64,000 bases of DNA, taken from Nigrospora sphaerica. Taxonomy: Eukaryota > Ascomycota > Sordariomycetes > Amphisphaeriales > Apiosporaceae. The position numbers and the translations under genes are program-made. The stretch lies in contig JAGVVL010000017.1 in the NCBI GenBank assembly GCA_018287875.1, positions 2,790,001 through 2,854,000 of the forward strand. The letters are read 5' to 3'. The notes under the pieces were generated by a model. It had not been told where the DNA came from. It did not search any database and saw nothing but the letters and a program-made list of their open reading frames with translations. Below, piece by piece: positions 1 to 12,214 of this stretch (positions are counted from its first letter, which is position 1; every line of letters starts with the position of its first letter).

Positions 1-692
1 GGCCTCGGGGGGCTGATACCGATGCCGATACCTCAATGGCTGATGCCGATACTGATCACCATGCGGCGAACGCAAACAAGGAGGCGAATGGTGACGGTCC
101 GGGTGAGACCAAGCACACAGAGGCCGAGGGTCCGCCACACCGCGGCGCCTCTGATCACCACATGGAGCTGGACGGCGAAAACCCGGATGGTGCGCCCTCT
201 ACAGACGCTCCCAGGGAGCACGCAACTAACGGCGAGAACCCTACTGCGCCGGCGTACCGGAACCGACTGCCCACTGGACAGGCGACAGGCAGCGCGGCAA
301 CGTCAACAACGTCGGAGCCGGTGGATGATATGTTTATCCACCCTCTGTTTATAGCACCCCGGTCGGCCCACCCGGACCGTGATATGGGCATCCCAGAAGC
401 CGAGGCGGATGACTTACGGCGGCTTCTGCAGGTGTGGGTGCAGAAGCAGGAAGAGGTGTGCCGCGGTGCCAAACGGCTATACGAAGGGCTTCTTCGGGCA
501 GACAGACTCAGGAAGACGGTACAGCAATGGGCCAAGTACGAGGCACACGTCGGGCCGAACCGCGACATGTCGGACGGCGAGGACTGGTACGACAAGGAAG
601 AATGGGGGCTCGACGAGGATCTCAAGAAGGGACAGGACGAGGAGGAGGAGGACACGACACAGACCACCAAGAAGACTAGGACGCGAAGATGA
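1..692 (+). CDS. rxt2: Rxt2-like subunit of the Rpd3L histone deacetylase complex (5'-truncated)
   Basis: The reading frame is already open at base 3 and runs to a TGA at 690-692, so only the C-terminal part of the protein lies in the window. The first in-frame ATG (36) is probably internal. The visible residues begin with a low-complexity Asp/Thr/Ala and acidic linker. A conserved block follows, starting around IHPLFIAP, with PDRDMGIPEAE, then a helical VQKQEEVCRGAKRLYEGLL segment, then SDGEDWYDKEEWGL, and an acidic and finally basic tail ending in KKTRTRR. This block matches my recollection of the C-terminal part of fungal Rxt2 (RXT2 family), a subunit of the large Rpd3/Sin3 histone deacetylase complex that acts in the nucleus. 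The N-terminal RXT2 domain proper would lie upstream of the window. Family assignment is by recognition only, so another nuclear acidic protein is possible. Confidence 0.68.
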   Translation, partial: PRGADTDADTSMADADTDHHAANANKEANGDGPGETKHTEAEGPPHRGASDHHMELDGENPDGAPSTDAPREHATNGENPTAPAYRNRLPTGQATGSAATSTTSEPVDDMFIHPLFIAPRSAHPDRDMGIPEAEADDLRRLLQVWVQKQEEVCRGAKRLYEGLLRADRLRKTVQQWAKYEAHVGPNRDMSDGEDWYDKEEWGLDEDLKKGQDEEEEDTTQTTKKTRTRR

Positions 693-1559
693 CGGGCTGC
701 GTCGGTTGTTCCTCGTCGAACCGATAGGAACTTGTCCCTGGGAACAGATACACAGGCGTTTGGATTGGACATGTCGATTTGGCGACCAAAATACCCGGGA
801 GAGGCCGATGCGGCCGTCCCAACGAGCATAAATTCCAATGAGCATTATACCTCAGCGTTGGGCGTCAACGTGTTTGTTGGGTCGCGCGAACAGCCCTAAT
901 GCGTGCATACAGTAACTGCCCTGGCTGATGGAGGGGCGGCGACCGGTCGCGGCTCGAGACGGCGGGTGGCCTTATCGCCATGGCACGCGGTCTGGTCCCA
1001 CGATGTTCCCCTCTCCAGGATGGTATGGACTGGAATATTTGCTGTCGCGAGAGTGGAACAGCTCGGGGCATTCTGAGCCGGGTGCTCTTGAGGCCGGGTG
1101 CTCTTGAGGCCAGCCCGGCTTGGCTAACCGACGGTAACCTTGGTGGACGGGGGGAGTGGGAAACGAGGGGCTGGGAGTACCAACACCCTTGTCAGTACGT
1201 GGCAGTGTACTTTATGTGGTATGCAGTCGCACAAGAACCTAAGTACCCCCTCCTCCTCACATGTCAACGTCACGTCCAGTTACGTCTGGTCAAACCGGCA
1301 CCCGCCGGGCAAAATGACGCTATTGGGGCCTGGGAGCTCTCCCCAGCTTGCAGGGGACGGACAAGCTCCCATTCCACCTAGCGGTTCCGTCTCCCGGCCT
1401 CCGCTCCGGGCCTCGTCACGAACTGCCACCTACCTTTTGTTTCCCAAACGCCCAAGACTGAATCTCCCTCCTTCACTCCGAGTGCCAACATCCGCAGGGC
1501 CAGTCCTCGTGCCATCCAAGCCAGACCATCTTCTCCAGGCTCGTTCTCGCGATCCGACC
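693..1559. other. Intergenic region, rxt2 to opi3
   Basis: I see no convincing gene here. It holds a short direct duplication of a 16-bp unit (1077-1108). The last 150 bases are pyrimidine-rich and are the likely promoter and 5' leader of opi3. Confidence 0.6.
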
Positions 1560-2448
1560 ATGGCGCCCTATCAGATTGACCCCACCAAGCTGGTGGACTT
1601 CGACCAGAAGAGTCTCTTCAGTACGTCCCGACCACACAACCTCGGCAGCTGAGCACCTGCCTCTCCTGCGGCCATCATGGCTGCGGATACGCAACAGCGC
1701 CAGTGTTGCTGTGATGCCCAGTCCCAATCGTGAATCCCGCCGAGGCGCGACCTCGCCGGTGCCGAGGACTGCGACTGACAATGTGACTTACCAGTCTCGG
1801 CCTGCGCCATCGCCTTCAACCCGCTGTTCTGGAAGTGAGCTTTGGCCTCCTCCCCTACCCGCGCATGGCGCACACGGCGTCCCGTCGACCGGCTAACCTG
1901 GGGCGCATTGCAGCATCGTGGCTCGCCAAGAGTACCACAACAAGATCCTGACTAAGCTCTTCAGCGGCAACTCACAGGTCGCCTGCTACGCCCTGGCGGC
2001 CACCATCTTCTCGCTCGGCTTGTTCCGCGATTTCCTGTACGAGCGCGCGCTGCGAGCCCAGCCGTCATACCCGCTGCTCGAGGAGCCCATGGCCAAATGG
2101 CTCGGCTACGCCCTGCTCGCCTCGGGCAACATCCTGGTGGTGTCGTCGACGTGGGCGCTCGGCATCACGGGTACCTTCCTGGGCGATTACTTCGGTATCT
2201 TGATGGATGACATCGTCACGGGGTTTCCCTTCAACGTCACCGACGCGCCCATGTACTGGGGCTCGACCTGTAGCTTCCTGGGGACAGCCCTCCTGTACGG
2301 CAAGCCCGCGGGCATCCTGCTGACGGCCTGGGTCTGGCTGGTCTACAAGATCGCCCTCACGTACGAGAACCCCTTCACGGCCGGCATCTACGCCAAGCGG
2401 GACCGCCAGAGGGCCGCCGGCAAGACCGAGGGAAAGAAGGCACGGTGA
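1560..2448 (+). CDS. opi3: Phosphatidyl-N-methylethanolamine N-methyltransferase (Opi3/PEMT family)
   Basis: Three exons are inferred: 1560-1620, 1795-1834 and 1914-2448, giving 211 aa. Both introns have good signals (GTACGT...CCAG and GTGAGC...GCAG) and restore the joined stretch SACAIAFNPLFWNIVARQEY, which is typical of fungal Opi3. The enzyme carries out the last SAM-dependent methylations that turn phosphatidylethanolamine derivatives into phosphatidylcholine in the ER membrane. Several hydrophobic segments are visible. The SAM-contact region is near residues 103-127 (ASGNILVVSS followed by TGTFLGDYFGIL), and the C-terminal YENPFTAGIYAKR stands where mammalian PEMT has a Glu-Glu motif. 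The Lys/Arg-rich C-terminus could be an ER-retention signal. The 211-aa length fits the family. Exon 2 is only 40 nt, so automated gene callers may miss it. ATG 1560 is chosen because it gives the conserved N-terminus (APYQIDPTKLVDFDQKSLF). Confidence 0.9.
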
Positions 2449-4082
2449 GCCGGATCTCGTGTCGTACCTCCGCGGACTCGGTCGACGTAGCACCCCAGCA
2501 GAGATGCGCCGGTACCACAGGTGGCATGAGGCCCCCGGGTCGCATCATGACCCTGAGCCCGCGCGCGGCGTCTGCTGCGGAACGCCGGGCCGGTGAGCAT
2601 GTGGCGTGGGGATGGGGTGAGAGAAGTGGGAAGGAGAGCACGCAACATCAAAAGCAGGTGGGAATAAAAGGCGGCGGTGTGCTCAACGGACATCAATTTG
2701 CGAAGCGTTGTGGCATAGCTGTCTACTGGCGGCCCCGGGGGGAGTTATTCCATTTTTTTCTTCTTCTTTTCCGCTTTGTTGGCCTCAGGGCGCACCAAAG
2801 CGTGCCGTGTCTGTTGGGCGGCGCAAGCCGCGTGGTCCCCCGGCGCGGTCGAGTCGTGTCTACAGTTTTGACAGGTATTTCAGCAACGAATAAGACCGAG
2901 TTCAACACTTGCCAGCAGCTGATTGTCCACGTGGTTGGTGTGAGCACTTGAGTACGAACTTTGGGTACGCTGACCAGGAGTGTGAGTAAGCCGCCCACGC
3001 AGTTCCGTACGACGGAAACGACCCAGCTGGTATTCCATCCAGCCGACTGACAGCCCCCAGTTGCGGTGGGTAGGGCAGGCAGGGTCTTTTGCGCCAGGCA
3101 ACGGCAAGGCCGTTCACTGGAATAACCTGCCCTTCCAAGGTCTGACTCGGTATCCCGGCTTACCGGCCTCCCAACTTAGTGCCGCCCTGTTCTCTGCTAG
3201 CGGGCACTAAAGTGCATACATATGATATCCCATGTGTGTATGATGTGACTACATCGGTACTTACCAACTCCCCCGGCAAGCGGGTCGCCATTCGAGCGTC
3301 CGTCGGTCCACGGTCCACGGTCCACGCTGTGTACCAGCCGCACGTCCGGAGGCGGACGGCTTTCCTCGGCAGTTCCGTGTCACACGCACATCGCATCAGG
3401 GGCATGGGTGGCAGCGGTCGGAAGAAACCGTAGCCAAGCTCCTGGGTCGACGGGCTGTTCGGCCTGCAAGCGCGACTCATCAACAAGGCCGGATCCGGGG
3501 TAGTGGGGCTGCGTCTGACGCCTCGATTGGTAGGTTGCGCGTCCGGGGACGAATCAAAACGCCCTTTCCACTCATTTCTGTTCCGTCACGAATCACCAAG
3601 GGGTTTGAACCTGCCCTCCTGCTTCTTTTCGTCACTGGGATAAATCCATACCCGTACCTGATCCGCAAGACGACGTCGAGATTGAGTTCAAGTTACTGGA
3701 GTGGGAAACCGCTACGTCCTTCACCGTCTTCTCTACTTTAAGAATCCCACCCCACCCCCCCCCCCCCCAGCGATCCATTAAAGAACTCTTCTCTGCCTTC
3801 CTTGAGTACTTACCTACCGCTTATGGTACTGCGACCCCTTGCCGTCCCGCTGTGTATGATCAGCCCATCCGTCCCATTTCGCCTGGTCCCGGTGCTTTTT
3901 TACCCGCTCTGACAGTGCATCATAGTCCACATTGACCCGAACTGCGTCTATGCGCCCAAGCTGAGACGAAAACATTAAACCAAGGGGTACAGACGAAATC
4001 TTGTCCATTACCTGGCCACCTACCACGTGTGTCTATCTACCTGGTCTTGGCGCAAACCACACGCAGCCCGACCGATTGCACG
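2449..4082. other. Intergenic region, opi3 to NRAMP gene
   Basis: No gene is recognised. It contains a tandem GGTCCACG triplication near 3308-3331 and a C-rich run (about 3749-3768, with 14 consecutive C). The last 200 bases are the presumed promoter of the metal transporter. An in-frame ATG at 4029 would add 18 residues to that protein. Confidence 0.55.
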
Positions 4083-6164
4083 ATGAACCAGACGTCACGG
4101 ACAGACGAGCCCTACGAAGGCGACGATGGGTACAACCAGAGCCCCAACGCGCTGGCCAATGACCTGGTGACGAACCAGGACCTTACCGGCCTCGCCAACG
4201 CCCGTACGCGGCGCAACGCCGGCGCCGAGACGGCCGCTCATTCGGGCCAAGCCATCCGGCTGGACGATCCGCCCCCCACGGAACCCGCTAAGGCCGCCGC
4301 GCCCCGGGCGCCACCAAACCTGACCGGCCCGTCGTCGCCGCCGCCGCGCGCGCCCGGTCACTCGCCGGGGACGGGTGATGCGTGCCCCCAGGCGTCCGGC
4401 TCCTCCGGGCCCGGCAGCTCGGCGGCCTCGATCGCGAGCCGCCGCCGCCCTGGTTGGGGGAGCCCTCTCAGCCGGGTCAAGTATGAGCTTCTCACCTTTG
4501 GGAAGTTCATCGGACCCGGCTTCCTCATTTCCGTGGCCTACAGTAAGCAAAGGGACATTACGACCGAATCCCTCCCTTCCTCCCACCTTGCGACGGGTGG
4601 CCGGTTCCACTTCTCGGCCGCGCGGTGCTAACTGACTTGTCCCTTTTCCCCCAGTCGACCCCGGAAACTATTCCACGGGCATCGCTGCTGGCTCGTCCTA
4701 CCAGTTTCGCCTGCTCTTCGTCGTGCTCATGAGCAACCTGTTCGCCATCTTCCTGCAGAGCCTCTGCACCAAGCTGGGCACCGTGTCCGGCTTGAACCTT
4801 GCCGAAGCCTGCCGTGCACACCTCCCGCCCTGGCTGAATTACTTCCTGTACTTCCTGGCCGAAGTGGCTATCATTGCAACCGACATTGCCGAGGTTGGTG
4901 ATTTCTTTTTTCATCTCGTTGTAGCGATAACTTCATCTTGTCCATCGTGGACTGACGGTCTCCCCAGGTAATCGGGACGGCCATCGCTCTGAACCTCCTC
5001 ATCCCCCAGCTACCCTTGGTGGCCGGTTGCGCCATCTCCATCATTGACGTCATGATTATCCTCTTGTTCTACCGGCCCCAGGGCTCCATGAAGGGTCTTC
5101 GTCTTTTCGAGTGCCTCGTCATGATTCTCGTGCTGGCTGTGGTCGTCTGTTTCTGCATCCAGCTGTCTCTGATCGACAAAAGCACGACTCCAGGTCATGT
5201 GTTCAAAGGCTACATTCCCAACAGCAGCGTCACCGAGTCGGATGGCTTATACCAGGCCTGTGGCATTCTCGGCGCCACCGTCATGCCTCATTCGCTGTAC
5301 CTGGGCTCGGGCCTGGTGCAAAGCCGCCTTCGGGACTACGATAGCCAGCACGGGCTGCTCCCGGCCGAGCCCGTCTCCGCTGCCAGCAGCCTGCACGAGG
5401 GAAAGGACGGGGCCAAGACGTACTACCTCCCGAGCTTGCGCGCGATCCAGCACTCGCTCAAGTACTCATACACGGAGACGGCGCTCTCGCTCTTCACATT
5501 TGCCTTGTTCGTCAACAGCGCGATCCTGATTGTGGCCGGCGCCAGCCTGTACGAGAACCCGGACGCGCTCGAGGCCGACATCTTTGGCATTCACGACCTG
5601 CTGGCTTCGAGCATCACGCCGGCGGCCGGCACCATCTTCGCGCTCGCGCTGCTCTTCTCGGGCGTCTCGGCGGGCATCGTGTGCACCATCTCGGGCCAGA
5701 TGGTCAGCGAGGGCGCCCTCCGGTGGAAGATGAAGCCCTGGCTGCGCCGCCTCATCACCCGCAGCATCAGCATCACGCCCAGTATCATCATCGCGGGCGC
5801 GACGGGCCGCGAAAAGCTGACGGCGGCCCTTAACGGTAGCCAGGTCGTTCTTAGCATCGTCCTGCCCTTCGTCACCGCGCCCCTCATCTGGTTCACCTGC
5901 TTTCCCAAGTACATGACGGTCCGCTCCGGTACCGCCCGCTTCGTCCGCGAGGGTCAAGGAGATCACCCCCTGCCCGCCGGCCTGGCGACGCTTCCGGCCG
6001 CTGAGGACGACGACCCCGAACGAGGAACGGCCCGCGATGCCGCACCGCACCTGGTGAACATGGCTAACAAGTGGTGGGTGTGCGCTCTCGCCGCTTTCAT
6101 CTGGCTTATCATTACCGTCATGAACGTAGCCAACATCGTGCTGCTGGGACTTGGCAAAGCTTGA
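4083..6164 (+). CDS. NRAMP-family divalent metal transporter (Smf1/Smf2-like)
   Basis: Three exons are inferred: 4083-4542, 4655-4893 and 4968-6164, giving 631 aa. NRAMP proteins import Mn2+, Fe2+ and related ions with protons. The two family signatures are present: DPGN at residues 155-158 in the first membrane helix, restored exactly by splicing intron 1, and MPH at 339-341 (VMPHSLYLGSG) in the sixth. Both carry metal ligands. The stretch AEVIGTAIALNLL across intron 2 is also typical. About eleven hydrophobic helices can be followed to the C-terminus. The first 120 residues are a Pro/Ala/Ser-rich, presumably disordered cytosolic tail, a common site for ubiquitin-dependent control in yeast Smf1. 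The intron 2 donor (GTTGGT) is atypical, but frame and conservation require it. I chose ATG 4083 over the upstream in-frame 4029 ATG by judgement only. Confidence 0.93.
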
Positions 6165-8226
6165 TTCGTTCGCCCGCACGCCCCCCTTCCCCCTTATGCA
6201 AGCGAGGGCCTCGCTCGACTGTACCGCATCCTTGTAACCCTGCACAACATCCGCCCCCCCCTCGCCTACGGTTGGGGTATCTGGAACTGCCGGGAGCCAG
6301 ACCTCTTTGGGCTTCCCCCTTCCCCGCACGATAATGGTTACAGCGATGGGGAAAACGTGATACCCATCACCATGTCCCAATTCTTCCCGCGAGGGACTGT
6401 TAGCAGCCTTTTTTTTTGTACACGGCGGTCACCAACTCGAGTCTTTCGGCTTAGTGGGTCTTCTGGTCTGTCCCTAGCAAAATCCTACCTACGTGGATAT
6501 GGTGGCACGCATTTCATGAAAGAACAATCACTTAGCCCGTCCATAGATCTGAAGATTATATATCGCGGCCAATAACACTAGGAACATATTCCTTGGTCAG
6601 TCTCTTTTGAGCGGGTGGGCGACTGATGCACTGCCATGTTGTAGCTCGTGATGGAAAATCATCACAACATATGTAATACAAACAAGCTGGGTCTGCTTAC
6701 TCACTTACCTGTAGGAACAAACCTACTTCCTCGACATATTCGCGAAAATTATGGACCCCGTATCCCCCGACCGACCCAGGGCCGGCGACGGCCTAGGCCT
6801 GGAAAAGGGGCTTTGCCCAGGGTCCGCATCGAAGCACACCAACCCTATGGATCTACGAAGCAGGACCTTTCCCCGCGTCTAGGACCAGGCTTGTTATCCG
6901 ACTAGTCTTGGAGCCGGGGTCCGGGTCCGATTCCTCCCTTATTTCCTTTCCTCGTCGCCTGGAACGGGGCGTTTGGACAGGGGGCGCCTTGAACCCGCCC
7001 GACCACGAGCGGCCAGCGGGTGTCCTTGCGGGGTGTATATTCTCCGATGAGCCCCCCACCACCCGTGGGATAGTTTTTGAGGAAAGCGTCTGACTCGAAG
7101 CATCCCGGCAGCCCCTGCACAAACACACGAGCTCCATTCCCATGCCTGGGCCGCCCACGGCGAGGCCTTATGCGTTGCCGGGGGTGCTGGTCCTGGCCGC
7201 GACAGGGGGAGGGCAACAACCACCGCGCCTGCGGCCCCGCCCGCGCGCACGCGTACCGGCCCGACCCTTCGACTCCCGAGGCCCCGGTCCCCGAAGACAA
7301 GGGGAAGGGGGATTCGTCAGCGGTTCCGAGAGGCCCTCGGTGGTCCCTGCCTTCCCCTCCTCCCGACTGGGGCTGCTTTAGTTTCGTTCCCGCGCCCGCG
7401 CCGCGCTCCGCCCCCCCTTTCGTTATTGTCCCGAGCACGCTAGACTGACGACGGGCCGTATCTGTCGGCTATAGTTCTCTTCTATCGCAGGGGAGGAGGC
7501 GGCGGCGGCCTTTTCTCTCTTTTCCGGGTGGTTTCCAAGGGGAGGGATCCCGACGGCGACCGAGCTCGCCGGGCCCCCCTCGCAGACGACACGATACCGG
7601 ACCGTTCCGAGATGTGACGCTCTTCCCCCCTCCCTCATCCCGGGCCGTTCGGGCGGCGTCTTCGCCTGGCCACGGCGGGGGAAATTTCTTCGCATAAAAA
7701 AGGACGTGTGGACGCGGCAAGGAGACCCCTCCCGTGGGAGGGGCCCGGCGCCCATTCCCCCCTTCCCGTCTCTCCAGCACCGAGGGGAGGGGGCTCTGTG
7801 GCGTGAAAAAACGACCTACTCCCTTTTCAGTCGTTGGGGGTCATGCCCGCGTGGAAAGGCGCCCAGTGGAGGAAAAGGACGTCCGCGACGCGGTCAAACC
7901 GGAAAAGCGTGCGGCGCCAGGGGGGTGAAGTTTCTGGGTCTCTTGTGTTTGTCAGTCCCGCGCGTGTCTTCGCCCTCGGGGCGCGCGAGGCATTCCCCTG
8001 CCGCCGCGAGGCGAGATATCGAGCCGCGGCTTCACCCTCGACCGGCAGTAGCGAGTGGGAATGGGGCGGGAAGAGGAGCCCAGTGCGTGGTGTTCTGATT
8101 TCCGGGTTCTTACCTGACCTACCACGAGACCGGTTCAGAGGAGACGAGGCCATCACCGAGACCGAGCCAGCTTTCTGTTTCTTCTTCTCTTCTTCTTTTC
8201 TCCTTTTCTCCCCCCTCGTTGGTTTT

Positions 8227-8311
8227 CTCGGATTTCTTTCTCTTTTCTCGGATTTCTTTCTCTTTTCTCGGATTTCTTTCTCTTTTCTCGGATTTCTTTC
8301 TCTTTTCTCGG
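8227..8311. repeat. Tandem array of a 20-bp CT-rich unit
   Basis: Four perfect head-to-tail copies of CTCGGATTTCTTTCTCTTTT begin at 8227, 8247, 8267 and 8287, followed by a partial fifth. Read on the minus strand, the array makes the Lys/Glu/Arg-rich translation of a spurious open frame. Perfect identity suggests a recent expansion. Confidence 0.95.
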
Positions 8312-9083
8312 AGATCTTCACCTTCCAATACCCAAAAGCGGGATAAAGAGCCATCCCATCCTACTTACCCATTGCATGTAAGGTCCAGGTCGGGTCCCCC
8401 GCAGGAAGCCAACACGCGTTATCTCCGAAAAGAAGGGGACGGGGAAATAAAGGTATCCCGCGTGAGCAGAAAAAATAAACCCGACGGGGCCCAAGGGAGA
8501 TTGGCGTATACCGGTGGTGCCAGGGGTGGTGAGCCCCCCTGATATATATGTATCGACGAGACGGACAAGAGAGGGGGCGGGCGGAATGGGGGAAGAGGAT
8601 GGGCGCACGGGGTCAGACCCTGTAAGCGAGGTACGCCGTCGGGCCCCACGATGCGATGGGATCGTCACAGCATGTTTGGGGGGGTGGGGAGGAGCGAGAG
8701 GGAGGGAGGGTATCGTTTTGGGCTGATCCACGCGGCCTGGGATGAGAAAGGCCGCTTTCGATATAGAAACCCAACGGGCTTGGCAGGGTGTGTGGGCAAA
8801 ACACCGCCCTCCCCTCCCCTCGCCCTCACCGAAGCAAAGACCTCTCTCCGCCCCCCCTCCCATGCCCGCTGCCGTGTATGCTCAACCACCCACGGACGAG
8901 GGACCGCTGGCACCGCGCGGCAGAGCAGCAGTGAACCCCCCCCCCCCCACCCGGTCCCCCAGCACAACTGGGGCCTGGTCGAGGTTTGCTTGACTTTTGC
9001 CCTCCGAGATATGGGCCCCTGTGGAAACCAGCCGTGCGCCGCCTGTTGTGAACCCTGATCTCGGCATGAGCGCCGCGGGCCTT

Positions 9084-9104
9084 GGGGGGGGGGGGGGGGG
9101 GGGG
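9084..9104. repeat. Poly-G homopolymer (21 G)
   Basis: An uninterrupted run of 21 guanines. The length may be unreliable because such runs are hard to sequence, and it could form a quadruplex structure. Confidence 0.95.
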
Positions 9105-12100
9105 CTTGACCTCCCCTCCCCCTCCCTATGGGTACCGCAGTACCACTGGACGTGGACGCGTGGGAACCCCTCGCCACGGGATTCACGGGGACGCTATGTT
9201 CGGGATGTTTACTCCTGCTGCTGTCGCGGCTTGCTGCAGGGTGTGTGTCCCGTAGTACGTAGGCTGTCGATGCTGCATAGGTGCCCGCCGCTAAAAGACA
9301 TGCTTCCCACCCCGCTGGGAGCCGGGCCCAGAGGTCAAGGGGCCGGGGGGAAGGGAAACAATGTCTGTTCGGTGGGAAGAGCACTCTTAGCGCACGGCAC
9401 ACGACACACCACCCCGGCCTTGCTTAGGTTCGCTAGGTCGTGAAGGGTCCTTTTTGGGGAGGGGAGGGGGCTCATCAAGGGCGACACAGACGGATGGGGA
9501 TGGATGGGCCACGGGACACGAACGCCGAGCCCGTGGGCGCGCGGGATGAGGCCGAGGGCACCGCCAAGGCGGGAGGCGTCGTCAGGGGGGTGTTTGTCCC
9601 ATTCTATTCATGGAATCATGGGCTTCTTGGAAGGCGGCAGCAAGGTTTATTTTTCTTCCCCCTACGCGGGCCAAGGACGTGGGGGTTCCTGCTACGCCGG
9701 CGACCTTGCCGAAACGTATGGAGGGGTGAAGGGGGGACAAACACCTCCGCTAGCGGTCCATCCGCCCACGCAGTGCGTTCACATCGGCGTGGTGGCGGCC
9801 GGGAGGGAAGGGAAAGAGGAAAAAAGAAAAAAGGGGGAGGGAAGGGGTCCGAACCCGGCGGCGGGCGCGGGGAAGGCTATGCGACGGTGCCGCGGAAATC
9901 ATCGTGAGAATCAGCCGGGTGTTGAGGGGAAACGGCGACGAGAAGGGTTTCAAGCAGCCCACCCGGCGGAAGATCGCAATGCGACGAGCCAGAAGCAGAG
10001 CCGGGCAGGCAGTTCCCACTACAGCAACCATGTGTCTCCGCGGCTGGGCAGTGCAACGCAGTCAGGAACTCGCCCCAGCTTACGACGACGGGCGAGTTGG
10101 TCGTACTTGGAAATTACTCACTATCTGCAAAGGTTGGGTCTGGAACGTGCAAGTGGGTTGAGATGCTGGCAGGCCGGGGCCACGGCACACTATCAAACAA
10201 CCTCGATATAGCGTCCGCGGCGGGGTAAAAAGGTCTGGCCCCCGGTGAGCAGGGGGACAAAGTGGACAGCCCGGGGGCCGGTGACAGTCTGTTGGGGACG
10301 GATGAGGGGCAAGGTAGACGGTAGTAGGCATGGCCGTAGATACGTCCCCCCCCTTCCCCTGTATCCATCTATCGGGGGCGCGAGCGAGGCGGTGCCACTC
10401 TGCCCACCACAACACGCGCCCGCCGACACTCACTTGCAGACGCGCAGATACGCAGCAGACACGCACGCGCCTAGCCCCTGCACGCTCGATGCTTGCAGCT
10501 CTTGGCCCCGCCCCCTTGCCCCCTTGGCCGCTTGGCCCTGGTCGCTCAACCGAACCACCCCGGGGGGAACTGGACTCCTCCCCGGCGCCCGAGTTTGCCA
10601 GATGGACTTTTGGGGAAATCCCATCTCGCCTTGGCTCGTCGTCCCGACCCAATCAGGCGGCCTCGGCGGCCCAATGGTGGGCCCAGGTGGCCAGGTGTCA
10701 GGGGTCAGCATGCGTGGAAAAGTTCCACGGTCCCTGCATATTCCCCCCTCCCCCTTGTCCCAACCCCCACACGTCCTCACCCAAATAATCCCAATCGGCC
10801 CCAGCCAAGCCTGCATGGCCCCCCCCCAAAGTGATAGGTCAGGTCGACGAGAGCTTCGGCCACCGAGTCGGGCCCTCTTAATTTTTTTTTCTGCTCATCA
10901 GCTGGATGAAAGAAAGTTTCCAGAGCTTACGCACGAAGCCGGGGTCCGCTGCTAGTAAGCCGCATGGATGCACAGGCTTCCGGCCGGGGTTGCAGAGATA
11001 GAGGTAGGAAAACATTGGGCGCTCTGTCACTTCGCGCTCGCGAGCCTTCACGAGCTTACACCACTAGTTGCAAAAGGGGGTTCACGAGCGGAACTCTGTC
11101 CATGGCGCGCCGCCACATACCCAGGACACCGTCCAACGCCAACGGAAAACGGGCCTCGGCTGTGCAGACCTCCATCGATAGGGTTTGCACCGAGGCCAAG
11201 CTTGGGAGCCGACAAGCGCAAGAGTAGGCCTGGCGTCGGTTAGCGGCCGGCGATACTGGCCTGCGTGCCGGGTCGGAGCTTGTGTCGAAGGCACCGGGTG
11301 GTAGCGGCGGTTTGTATTGCAAGTCTACCAACATTAGTACCCTGTACCGCACGCATCCGCATTCGAGCGCGTCGGTTTAGCAGCGAGAGCCCGCCGTATC
11401 GGTAGGACACGGCTCGTGTGGGTGCCCCTTCATATTGGGTTCGCGACTCGAGCGGAGCGGAAATGGTGCGATGCTAGTTGGGACCAAGCCGGCGGCGCGT
11501 CGCCTCCCGACGCTTCCGCACGGATTCTCGGCGGCCAAGAGCCACCAAGACTTGAGGGGGCGAGGGGTCACGGAGCCGAAAAAGCTCGGATTGCCTTAAT
11601 CGACGTCGCCATCGGCGCGGCCTCACCTGTCCTCGGCGTGACCCCCAAAGTCTTGGGCCGGCCGGTCGACGGGGCGACAAGGCTTCAGGGCGAGGGCCAC
11701 GCGGGCGGCTCATCTGGAGGACATGCAACTTTTTCATCGGCGGGCGGACATGTGTGTGCCGACGCCGCTGAGGCCGAGGGCAGTGCAAACGAAGCCGGGC
11801 GCGTGACGAGCGGAGCACGCGGCGGTCGGCGCCGTTCTAGACCAACCGCCATTTCCCGTATGTGTGCCGACATGCCATGCAGGCGTGCAGCTTCGCCCAC
11901 AGCGTTGGGCATCGGATGGGCTAGGCCGAGCCGTCGCGATAGCGGCGCACCGGTTAGGGGTGAAACCCCCCCTCCATGGACCTTTTTTTTTCTTTCGTCT
12001 GGCCGTTGGCGACGCCTCGAGTGCCTTCGCAAGCGCGAGCGCAGGCTCGGCATTTCCCTTTTGGGAAAGCCGTCGGCAAGGTGTCCTTTGTCTGGAGGCG

Positions 12101-12200
12101 TCGAAACGGTGCAGCTAGCAGTACGTGCAGCAAAAGGCAGTGGTGCAGTGCAGCAGCCGTGCAGCAGGTCCATGTCCGTGTGCACGCCCATGCCCCATGC

Positions 12201-12214
12201 AAAAAAAAAAAAAA
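12201..12214. repeat. Poly-A tract (14 A)
   Basis: An uninterrupted run of 14 adenines inside a GC-rich non-coding stretch. It lies within the long chance frame of 11416-12678 and argues against that frame being coding. Confidence 0.95.

Noticed and set aside
7827..8354. 175-codon minus-strand frame with Lys/Glu/Arg repeats
   Set aside because: The repeats are just the translation of the 20-bp tandem DNA array.
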